Origin: Porphyrobacter sp.
Lineage (GTDB): Bacteria > Pseudomonadota > Alphaproteobacteria > Sphingomonadales > Sphingomonadaceae
NCBI GenBank assembly: GCA_014359685.1
Contig: JACIYY010000153.1
Span: forward strand, 1 to 12,538
Direction of reading: 5' to 3'
DNA length: 12,538 bases
A program made the position numbers and the translations under genes. Shown in pieces: positions 7,430 through 12,538 of this stretch. The notes under the pieces are model-generated. The model did no database searches. It was not told the DNA's origin and saw only the letters and a program-made list of their open reading frames with translations. Numbering within the stretch: the first letter of the stretch is position 1; each line of letters starts with the position of its first letter.

Positions 7430-7936
7430 ATGACCGACCTGCCGCCCGACCATCAGACCGCCCGGCGCATCGCCGAGATCACGCTCGACGAGGCGACCAT
7501 TCTGTGGCGCAATGAGGATGTCGAGCGCGAGCGCGCGGCGGCCCTGCGCGATCTGGTGGAGGACAACAGCTTCACCCCGGTCCGTGCCACGCAGCGCGGG
7601 CAGAAGGGGCCATGGTCACTGCATCTGTCGGTGGTGGAAGGGCGGCTCGCCATGGCGCTGCGCGACCGCGACGGCGCCGATGCCGGCACGATCGGCCTCG
7701 GCCTCGCCCGCTTCCGCCGCGCGGTGCGGGAATATTTCGCGATCTGCGATTCGTATTACAAGGCGCTCAGAAAGGCCTCCGCGCAGGAGATCGAGACCAT
7801 CGACATGGCGCGCCGGGCGATTCACGACCGCGCCACGCGCCAGCTGGTCGAGGCGCTGGAGGGCAAGATCGAGACCGACTTCGACACCGCCCGGCGCCTG
7901 TTCACGCTGATCTGCGTGCTCCATATCCGTGGCTGA
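7430..7936 (+). CDS. UPF0262 family protein of unknown function
   Basis: The 168-residue product matches what I know of the alphaproteobacterial UPF0262 family. It opens with RIAEITLDEATI, continues with VERERAAALRDLVEDNSF and the strand segment WSLHLSVVEGRLAMALRD, then REYFAICDSYYKAL, and closes with the hallmark KIETDFDTARRLFTLICVLHIRG. There is no signal peptide or membrane helix, so it should be cytosolic. No catalytic motif is evident and the molecular function is unknown. The ATG at 7430 (MTDLPPDHQ) is preferred over an in-frame upstream start at 7337, whose extra 31 residues are low-complexity and run through the inverted repeat. The SD is weak. Its stop lies inside the start of cdd, with an 8-base overlap, so the pair is most likely cotranscribed and coupled. 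The family is fairly sure. Confidence 0.85.
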   Translation: MTDLPPDHQTARRIAEITLDEATILWRNEDVERERAAALRDLVEDNSFTPVRATQRGQKGPWSLHLSVVEGRLAMALRDRDGADAGTIGLGLARFRRAVREYFAICDSYYKALRKASAQEIETIDMARRAIHDRATRQLVEALEGKIETDFDTARRLFTLICVLHIRG

Positions 7937-8348
7937 TCTCGGCGGCGATGGCGAGCGACTGGTCAGCGCCGCGCGGGCCGCGCGCGAAACCGCCTACGCC
8001 CCCTATTCGCGCTTTCCCGTGGGCGCGGCGCTGCGCTTTGCCGACGGGGCGATCGTCACCGGCTGCAATGTCGAGAACGCCAGCTATGGCCTCGCGCTGT
8101 GCGCGGAGGCGGTCGCGGTCGCCAAGGCGATGGGGGAGGGGCGGCGCGGCGGGCTGGTGGCGGTGGCGATCAGCGGCGGCGCCACCCCGACCGCGCCGTG
8201 CGGCCGCTGCCGGCAGGTGCTGCACGAACTCGCGACTCTGGGCGGCACCGATCCGCTGGTCCTGTGCGCGGGCGATGTCGAGGTGCGCGAGGTGCGCCTG
8301 TCGGCCCTGCTCCCGGCCGCCTTCGGCCCCGCCGATCTGGACCGGTAG
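7929..8348 (+). CDS. cdd: Cytidine deaminase
   Basis: Zinc enzyme of pyrimidine salvage that converts cytidine and deoxycytidine to uridine and deoxyuridine. The 139-residue product is the size of the short tetrameric type. It shows YAPYSRFPVGAAL (23-35), the substrate loop GCNVENASYG (45-54), CAE at 58-60 (C58 zinc ligand, E60 proton shuttle) and PCGRC at 90-94 (C91 and C94 zinc ligands). After CAE comes alanine (A61) where Bacillus enzymes have an arginine. Variation there is known to be tolerated in the family, so I still expect activity. Translation starts at a GTG (7929) that overlaps the last codons of the UPF0262 gene by 8 bases. This argues for translational coupling, since no independent SD is needed. 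It converges on the carboxypeptidase gene with only 15 bases between stop codons. Confidence 0.93.
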   Translation: MADLGGDGERLVSAARAARETAYAPYSRFPVGAALRFADGAIVTGCNVENASYGLALCAEAVAVAKAMGEGRRGGLVAVAISGGATPTAPCGRCRQVLHELATLGGTDPLVLCAGDVEVREVRLSALLPAAFGPADLDR

Positions 8349-8372
8349 CCGGCAGCGGGCGGCTCAGCCGGT
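8341..8372. terminator. Hairpin spanning both stop codons of convergent cdd and M14 genes
   Basis: Outer arms ACCGG (8341-8345) and CCGGT (8368-8372) flank an inner stem AGCCG (8347-8351) with CGGCT (8360-8364). The cdd stop (8346-8348) and the stop of the opposing gene (8364-8366) both fall inside it. The stems are short and no T-run follows, so terminator function is only suggested by position. Confidence 0.35.
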
Positions 8373-9536
8373 CTGCGCTGCGGCTGTCGGCCCATCCAGC
8401 CATTCGGCCAGCGCCGCCAGGCAGTCGCGGGCCAGCAGCCGGCAGCGTTCGGGGCTCCATCCCTGTTTCGGGTCGGGGCAGTCCTCGTGGTCCTTGAACG
8501 GCATTTCCAGGGTCATCGCGCAGGCGCCGAAGCGCTCGGCCAGCTGGTTGGTGCTCATCGCCAGGTTGGCCTTGCCCGCCGGTGCCGGGGGATAGCCGCG
8601 GCGGGTCTGGAAATCGGGGCTGCGCCGGTCGAGGATCGCGCGATAGCGGGTGAATTCCTCGCCCAGCGCCTCGGTCCAGGACGGGATGCCTTCGAACCCG
8701 GCGAGGAAATTGGCCGGAATCGCCTCGTCGCCATGCACGTCGATGGCGAAACGCACCCCGGTCTCGTCCATCGCGTTGCGGATCGCCAGCACCTCGGGCG
8801 AGCGTTCGGCGCTCGGCGCGTGCCATTCGCGGTTGAGGTTGACGCCCGCAGCATTGGTCCGCAGGTGCCCGCGCACCGAACCGTCGGGATTGCAATTGGG
8901 CACCAGATGCAGCCGACAGCGCGCGCGCAGCACCCGCGCCACCGGGTCGGCACGGTCGCACAGAACCGCCAGCGCGCCTTCCATCCACCATTGCGCCATG
9001 CTCTCGCCCGGATGCTGGCGGGCGAACAGCCACACCGGTAGCTCGCCCTCGCCCATCACCAGCGCGTCGATCGGGCGGCCCTCGATCGAATGGCCGAGGC
9101 AGCGATGCGCCACCCCTTCGCTGGCCGCCGCCTTCGCCACCAGGTCGTGATGGCGTTCGAGCGAATAGGGGGCGAAATAGGCGAACCAGGCGAGATCGCC
9201 CGCCGGGGCATGGCGGATGGTCAGCGTGCCCTCCCCGGCCTCCTTGTCGAACTGGGTGTCGGCGCGGGTCCAGACGGCGCGATCCTCCGACACGCAGGCG
9301 CGATAGCCCGGCCAGCCGCCCGGATAGGCCGAGCGGTTGAGTCCGGTGATCGCCAGCACCAGCTCGCGCCCGGCCGCGCCCGCGACGCGGAAATGGAACC
9401 ATTGCGCGAACTCGCCGCCGACATCGGGGCGGATAGTCAGGACGGCATTCGCGCCCTCGATCTTCTCGACCACGATATTGCCGCTGTCGAAGGCGGCATC
9501 GATGGTAATGGCGGGATCGGCGGGGCGGTGGTTCAT
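8364..9536 (-). CDS. M14 family zinc carboxypeptidase, cytosolic carboxypeptidase-like
   Basis: The 390-residue product has the N-terminal beta domain and the M14 catalytic domain of cytosolic carboxypeptidases. [11 protein letters not shown] and [18 protein letters not shown] (about 16-60) are typical of that N-terminal domain. Zinc ligands are H175 and E178 in QHPGES and H269 in [26 protein letters not shown] (214-233) and NLNREW (233-238) carry substrate-binding Arg and Asn residues. E344 in TLEMPFKD is the expected catalytic glutamate. There is no signal peptide, so a cytosolic site is likely. Eukaryotic relatives trim glutamates from tubulin, while the bacterial substrate is unknown. The ATG at 9536 is supported by GAGGTGG just upstream and by the ATGA overlap with the lipoprotein gene before it. 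The open frame extends much further upstream, but that part is a shadow of the lipoprotein gene. Confidence 0.9.
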   Translation of the reverse strand: MNHRPADPAITIDAAFDSGNIVVEKIEGANAVLTIRPDVGGEFAQWFHFRVAGAAGRELVLAITGLNRSAYPGGWPGYRACVSEDRAVWTRADTQFDKEAGEGTLTIRHAPAGDLAWFAYFAPYSLERHHDLVAKAAASEGVAHRCLGHSIEGRPIDALVMGEGELPVWLFARQHPGESMAQWWMEGALAVLCDRADPVARVLRARCRLHLVPNCNPDGSVRGHLRTNAAGVNLNREWHAPSAERSPEVLAIRNAMDETGVRFAIDVHGDEAIPANFLAGFEGIPSWTEALGEEFTRYRAILDRRSPDFQTRRGYPPAPAGKANLAMSTNQLAERFGACAMTLEMPFKDHEDCPDPKQGWSPERCRLLARDCLAALAEWLDGPTAAAQTG

Positions 9537-10153
9537 TCCACCTCGATAGTCTCTCCCGACTCTCCGGGGAAGGCGCTGAACAGCGCCCGGGCGAGCCGCG
9601 TCGCCGACGCTTGCAGGTCGGCTAAATCGCTGTCGGCGGAGGCGGAGAAGCGCGCGCGCCCCTCCCACAAGGCCGCGCCGGTGGCGTTGTCGCGGATGAT
9701 CAGCCCCATCTCGGTATCGACCACGTCGCGCGGCCGCGCTGCCCCAAGGTCGATGCCCACGCCCAGGCCTACGCCCGAGCCATAGCTGCCGGTCGCAGCC
9801 CCGACCCCGACATTGACCGGCGAGCGTTCGCCGCCCGGCCGCTCGATCGTCCGATTGACCCGCAGCTCCGCCACCTGGCCTGCGCTGGTGCCCGGCACCT
9901 GCGATTGCGCCGCCTCGGCAGGGACCACGCGATAGCCCAGCCGCTCCAGTTCGGCGGCAACCGCCTGTTGATAAGCGGCGAATTCCAGGCTGTCGCCCGT
10001 TCGGCCGGGTGCCGCGCGAACCGCGATGGTCCCGCTGCCCAGCCGGGCGGGGCTGTCGCCGACGAAGCGGGTCACCTCGACCGGCGAGACATGGGTGCTG
10101 GTGCAGGCGGCGACCGCCAGGGCAGCGGCGAGACATGCGGCAAAGCGGATCAT
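9533..10153 (-). CDS. DUF4136 domain lipoprotein
   Basis: The 206-residue product starts with a short lipoprotein signal: [17 protein letters not shown], with a VAAC lipobox and C17 as the lipidated residue. Thr at +2 is compatible with sorting to the outer membrane. The mature part has [20 protein letters not shown] (about 58-77), an [12 protein letters not shown] strand, a glycine-rich [22 protein letters not shown] region and a closing [22 protein letters not shown] repeat of the fold. This is the pattern of DUF4136 proteins, common in sphingomonads and without known activity. I chose ATG 10153 because it begins the signal peptide. The open frame continues far upstream only as an antisense shadow of galE. 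Its stop codon overlaps the start of the M14 gene (ATGA), so the two are probably coupled, with the lipoprotein gene first. Confidence 0.85.
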   Translation of the reverse strand: MIRFAACLAAALAVAACTSTHVSPVEVTRFVGDSPARLGSGTIAVRAAPGRTGDSLEFAAYQQAVAAELERLGYRVVPAEAAQSQVPGTSAGQVAELRVNRTIERPGGERSPVNVGVGAATGSYGSGVGLGVGIDLGAARPRDVVDTEMGLIIRDNATGAALWEGRARFSASADSDLADLQASATRLARALFSAFPGESGETIEVE

Positions 10154-10252
10154 GGGGTTCAGAACGCTCCGCGCGGCCGGAGGTTGCATCCGCTGGTTCC
10201 GGCCTGCCGAATCGGGCTTGCAATCGGCCTCAGGGTGTTGTGCAGCGCAGCA

Positions 10253-11272
10253 ATGAGCCAGGCGATTCCCGTTCTCGTCACCGGCGGCGCCGGCTATATA
10301 GGCAGCCACGCGGTCCTCGCGCTCAGGGACAGGGGGTGGCTGGTCAGCGTGATCGACGATCTGTCGACCGGCTTTCGCTTCGCGATCCCCGATGGCGTGC
10401 CGCTGTATGAAGGCGACATCGCCGATGCCGACCTGCTGGCGCGGATCTTTGCCGAGCAGGGGATGGGCGCCGGCAGCGGTGCGATCATGCACTTTGCCGG
10501 CTCGATCGTGGTGCCGGAATCGGTCGAGAATCCGCTCAAATATTACCACAACAACACCGCCAAGAGCCGTGCGCTGATCGAGGCGGCGGTGCAGGCGGGC
10601 GTGCCGCATTTCATCTTCTCCAGCACCGCGGCGACCTACGGCATCCCCGCAAGCTCGCCGATCCTCGAGGACAGCCCCAAGGAGCCGATCAATCCCTATG
10701 GCTGGTCCAAGCTGATGACCGAGCGGATGCTGGCGGACACCGCCGCCGCGCATCCGCTGTCCTTTTGCGTGTTGCGCTACTTCAACGTCGCGGGCTCCGA
10801 CCCGCAGGCCCGCAGCGGCCAGTCGACCGCTGGGGCGACGCATCTGATCAAGGTCGCGGTCGAGGCGGCGCTGGGCAAGCGCGATCATGTCTCGGTGTTC
10901 GGCACCGACTACGCCACGCCCGACGGCACCGGAGTGCGCGACTACATCCATGTCAGCGACCTTGCCACCGCGCATGTGCTGGCGCTGGAGGCGCTGCTTG
11001 AACAGCCCGGCCGCTCGCTGACGATGAATTGCGGCTACGGGCGCGGCTTTTCGGTGCTGGAGGTGCTCGATGCGGTCGACCGGGTCACCAACCGGCAGAT
11101 CAAGCGGGTGCTGGCGCCGCGCCGCGCAGGGGATCCCGATGCGCTGGTCTCCGACCCCTCGCGCATCCGCGCCACGCTCCCCTGGACCCCCGAGCACGAC
11201 GATCTCGAGACGATCGTCACCCATGCCCTCGCCTGGGAGCGCCGGCTGGCCGAGATTCGCGGGCCGGCCTGA
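10253..11272 (+). CDS. galE: UDP-glucose 4-epimerase
   Basis: Interconverts UDP-glucose and UDP-galactose (or the N-acetyl forms), supplying precursors for surface polysaccharide. The 339-residue product is an extended short-chain dehydrogenase. It has the NAD site TGGAGYIGSH (10-19), DDLSTG (35-40) that binds the adenosine end, HFAGSIVVPESV (80-91), SSTAATYG (123-130) with catalytic S124, and YGWSK with Y149 and K153. Substrate-binding YFNVAGSDP (176-184) and RDYIHVSDLA (229-238) follow. The numbers of S124, Y149 and K153 equal those of E. coli GalE. The start ATG 10253 (MSQAIPVLVTGG) fits family length. The frame stays open upstream only as shadow. No clear SD or promoter is seen in the 99 bases shared with the divergent lipoprotein gene. 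Confidence 0.94.
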   Translation: MSQAIPVLVTGGAGYIGSHAVLALRDRGWLVSVIDDLSTGFRFAIPDGVPLYEGDIADADLLARIFAEQGMGAGSGAIMHFAGSIVVPESVENPLKYYHNNTAKSRALIEAAVQAGVPHFIFSSTAATYGIPASSPILEDSPKEPINPYGWSKLMTERMLADTAAAHPLSFCVLRYFNVAGSDPQARSGQSTAGATHLIKVAVEAALGKRDHVSVFGTDYATPDGTGVRDYIHVSDLATAHVLALEALLEQPGRSLTMNCGYGRGFSVLEVLDAVDRVTNRQIKRVLAPRRAGDPDALVSDPSRIRATLPWTPEHDDLETIVTHALAWERRLAEIRGPA

Positions 11273-11291
11273 CTCGCGCCCAGCTTGACTC
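11254..11291. repeat. Cluster of three GANTC sites at the rpmJ promoter
   Basis: GATTC at 11254-11258, GACTC at 11271-11275 and GACTC at 11287-11291 lie 17 and 16 bases apart. The last overlaps the -35 element of rpmJ. GANTC is the target of the CcrM methyltransferase of alphaproteobacteria. Such spacing could make the promoter methylation-sensitive, but function is inferred only from position. Confidence 0.4.
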
Positions 11292-11313
11292 GGGCGGCGC
11301 GCGGCCGTAACGG
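11285..11313 (+). promoter_or_regulatory. Candidate sigma70-type promoter of rpmJ
   Basis: CTTGACT gives the -35 TTGACT at 11285-11290. TAACGG at 11308-11313 follows after exactly 17 bases as a weaker -10. The same hexamer, spacing and TAANGG form occur at the rpoZ promoter. Transcription should start near 11320, just before the leader hairpin 11328-11352. Confidence 0.6.
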
Positions 11314-11327
11314 CTCGCGCTCAAAAC

Positions 11328-11352
11328 CGGCACCGGCCCGCACCCGGTGCCG
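11328..11352 (+). promoter_or_regulatory. Leader hairpin of rpmJ
   Basis: CGGCACCGG (11328-11336) and CCGGTGCCG (11344-11352) form a perfect 9-bp stem with a 7-base loop. It starts about 8 bases into the predicted rpmJ transcript and ends 24 bases before the ATG. It could stabilise the mRNA 5' end, bind a regulator, or terminate read-through from galE, which lacks another visible terminator. No T-run follows, so an intrinsic terminator is less likely. Confidence 0.5.
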
Positions 11353-11376
11353 CTGCTATTTCCGAGAAGAGCCGCC

Positions 11377-11502
11377 ATGAAGATCCGCAACAGCCTGAAG
11401 TCGCTCAAGGGCCGCCACCGCGACAACCGCGTGATCCGTCGTCGCGGCCGCACCTACGTCATCAACAAGACCAACCGGCGCTTCAAGGCCCGCCAGGGCT
11501 GA
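11377..11502 (+). CDS. rpmJ: 50S ribosomal protein L36
   Basis: Smallest protein of the large ribosomal subunit, binding 23S rRNA. The 41-residue product starts [20 protein letters not shown] and goes on to [21 protein letters not shown], which is the near-invariant alphaproteobacterial L36. It has no cysteines, so it is the zinc-independent form (C-minus type) and not the zinc-ribbon CxxC form. GAGAAGA (11364-11370) lies 6 bases before the ATG and is a good SD. The gene has its own promoter (11285-11313) and leader hairpin. The HAD gene follows at a short distance on the same strand, and no terminator is visible between them, so read-through is likely. Confidence 0.95.
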   Translation: MKIRNSLKSLKGRHRDNRVIRRRGRTYVINKTNRRFKARQG

Positions 11503-11574
11503 TCGCCGGGCGCCGCCGTGGCGGATGCCGCCATGCCGGGCCGGGTTGCGTTCACCACCGACGGCGAGGCGAAG

Positions 11575-12192
11575 GTGCAGCCCGCAACCGGGCCGCAGGC
11601 CGTGGTGTTCGATGTCGGACGCGTTCTCATCGAATGGGATCTGCGTCACCTGTTCGCCCCGCTGATCGACGATCCGGGCGAGCTCGACTGGTTCCTCACC
11701 CATGTCGTCACCGAGGAATGGCACGCGCAGCATGATGCCGGCCGCCCGCTGGCGGCGATGATCGCCGAACGCAAGGCGCAGTTCCCCGGCCATGCAGCGC
11801 TGATCGACACCTACCGCGAGCGCTTCCTCGACAGCATTCCCGGCCCGGTACCGGGCACCTTCGCGCTGGTCGAGCGGCTCGCCGCGCGCGGTGTGCCGCT
11901 GTTCGCGCTGACCAATTTCGGCGCCGAGTTCTGGCCGCTCTACCGCGCCGGCGAACCGCGCCTGCGCCACTTCACAGACATCGTGGTGTCGGGCGACGAG
12001 GGGTGCTGCAAGCCCGACCCGCGCATCTATGCGATCGCCGAACGGCGCTTCGGCCACCCGCCTGCGGCGCTGCTGTTCGTCGACGACCGGCCGGACAACT
12101 GCGCCGCTGCCGCCGCGCGCGGCTGGCACACGCACCTGTTCACCGGCGCCCCGGAACTGGCGGCGCGGCTGGTGGCAGACGGACTGCTGTAA
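11575..12192 (+). CDS. HAD-family (subclass IA) phosphatase-like hydrolase
   Basis: Rossmann-fold phosphohydrolase in which an aspartate forms a phosphoenzyme. Counted from the GTG at 11575 (205 residues), motif I is FDVGRVLIEWD with nucleophile D13. Motif II is LTNFG (T113), motif III lysine is K146 in CKPDPRIY, and motif IV is FVDDRPDN with D170 and D171. The DxG-x-V form of motif I resembles YihX, a sugar phosphate phosphatase, and other small HAD enzymes. The cap insertion is helical (about 20-100). The substrate cannot be told. Start choice is uncertain: GTG 11575 has GAGG 5 bases upstream and gives MQPATGPQAVVFDVG, the usual short lead. GTG 11518 and ATG 11533 in the same frame would add 19 or 14 residues but lack an SD. 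Probably cotranscribed with rpmJ. Confidence 0.88.
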   Translation: MQPATGPQAVVFDVGRVLIEWDLRHLFAPLIDDPGELDWFLTHVVTEEWHAQHDAGRPLAAMIAERKAQFPGHAALIDTYRERFLDSIPGPVPGTFALVERLAARGVPLFALTNFGAEFWPLYRAGEPRLRHFTDIVVSGDEGCCKPDPRIYAIAERRFGHPPAALLFVDDRPDNCAAAAARGWHTHLFTGAPELAARLVADGLL

Positions 12193-12193
12193 A

Positions 12194-12224
12194 GGGCAAC
12201 CGTCTGCTCGCGGCCGGTCTGCCC
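12194..12224 (+). terminator. Possible terminator hairpin after the HAD gene
   Basis: Two bases after the TAA stop, GGGCAACCG (12194-12202) can pair with CGGT and TGCCC (12215-12218, 12220-12224). This gives a 9-bp stem with one bulged C and a 12-base loop. No T-run follows. The position suits the end of the rpmJ-HAD transcript. The remaining 120 bases to the next stop codon hold nothing I can recognise. Confidence 0.35.
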
Positions 12225-12344
12225 AAGGCGGCCGAGCTGTATCAGGATGCGCGGCGGGGAATGGACCCGGTTGGCCCGGCTGATCGCCGCGCTTTGAGCT
12301 CTCATTGTGGGCGACCGGACCGGTGCGAAGCCCGCAGTGGGGAC

Positions 12345-12538
12345 TCAAAACTCGAAGAATTCTTCATCCAGACTCTTGATGAAGAGTTGCTCTTCTATCC
12401 TGCACCCTACCTCGTAACGGATCATCAGCTTCCCGAGCATCTGTCCGTCGATCAGCACGATTCGTTTGCTCAAGCCGGCCGCCGTTGAGACCGCGCTTGG
12501 AGTGAACTTCGATGTCGTGACGAACAGTCCCTTGTTCG
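12345..12538 (-). CDS. Mrr-type restriction endonuclease, C-terminal end (5' partial)
   Basis: The gene runs off the right edge. The visible 63 residues end at a TGA (12345-12347). They read NKGLFVTTSKFTPSA, then KRIVLIDGQMLGKLMIRYEV and finally a segment ending LFIKSLDEEFFEF. This is the C-terminal end of the Mrr catalytic domain: G-x-FVTTS-x-F, the V-x-LIDG-x-x-L-x-x-LMI strand-helix and the closing acidic D-x-x-FF. Mrr enzymes are type IV-like nucleases that cut methylated foreign DNA. The catalytic D-ExK residues lie before the visible part. By hand count, 12361-12538 is about 54% GC, against 78% for a sample line in the HAD gene (12061-12120). Codons such as ATA, AGG and AAA appear, which the neighbours avoid. 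This suggests horizontal transfer. Confidence 0.8.
   Translation of the reverse strand, partial: NKGLFVTTSKFTPSAVSTAAGLSKRIVLIDGQMLGKLMIRYEVGCRIEEQLFIKSLDEEFFEF

Noticed and set aside
10218..10246. Possible galE promoter TTGCAA-N17-TGCAGC
   Set aside because: The -10 does not resemble the consensus and would start transcription almost at the ATG.
10154..11224. Minus-strand N-terminal extension of the lipoprotein frame across galE
   Set aside because: It would hide the lipoprotein signal peptide in the middle of a protein and reads as the antisense of galE.
11299..11320. Imperfect inverted repeat GCGCGCGGCCG/CGGCTCGCGC across the rpmJ -10
   Set aside because: It needs a bulge and a wobble pair and is made of GC-rich low-complexity sequence.
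12311..12336. Possible tRNA 3' end (GGTGCGAAGCCC resembles a T-loop)
   Set aside because: The TTC of the T-loop is TGC and the flanking five-base stems do not pair. No anticodon or acceptor arm could be found.
12354..12397. Inverted repeats such as GAAGAATTCTTC and GAAGAG/CTCTTC in the low-GC tail
   Set aside because: They come from codon pairs for Glu-Glu and Phe-Phe in the Mrr C-terminus and need no further explanation.

Overview
The window is about 12.5 kb of GC-rich, densely packed bacterial chromosome. The protein set suggests an alphaproteobacterium, most likely of the Sphingomonadales (Sphingomonadaceae or Erythrobacteraceae). Pointers are a UPF0262 protein, a cysteine-free L36, an alpha-type DnaB with a charged insertion near its C-terminus, an RpoZ with a long acidic tail, and CTTGAC-type -35 elements. 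The lineage is inferred from remembered family features, not from a search.

Left part (1-4432). The 3' part of a secreted-type NHL beta-propeller gene is followed by ftsH, which has its own sigma70-like promoter. Convergent to ftsH is an orphan ParA/MinD-type ATPase gene. Behind it on the same strand, but separated by a good intrinsic terminator, is rpoZ (RNA polymerase omega).

Middle (4433-8348). A two-HKD phospholipase D/cardiolipin synthase-like gene runs into dnaB (replicative helicase) from the opposite side. Across a 189-bp divergent region with a near-consensus DnaA box and an 8-bp hairpin lies the UPF0262-cdd pair. Its reading frames overlap by 8 bases, so the two are probably translationally coupled.

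Right part (8364-12538). On the minus strand a DUF4136 lipoprotein gene is coupled by an ATGA overlap to an M14 zinc carboxypeptidase of the cytosolic carboxypeptidase type. Divergent from these is galE, then rpmJ (L36, only 41 codons) with a clear promoter and a strong leader hairpin, then a HAD-family phosphatase. The last 194 bases hold the C-terminal end of an Mrr-type restriction endonuclease on the minus strand. Its base composition is clearly lower in GC (about 54% by hand count, against roughly 70% or more nearby), which suggests the edge of an acquired defence region.

Most genes are core housekeeping functions: proteolysis, replication, transcription, translation, nucleotide salvage and lipid or sugar metabolism. 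I did not find a complete novel system. The items most worth following are the Mrr edge, the DnaA-box and hairpin region upstream of dnaB, the rpmJ leader and GANTC cluster, the orphan ParA, and the lipoprotein-carboxypeptidase pair.
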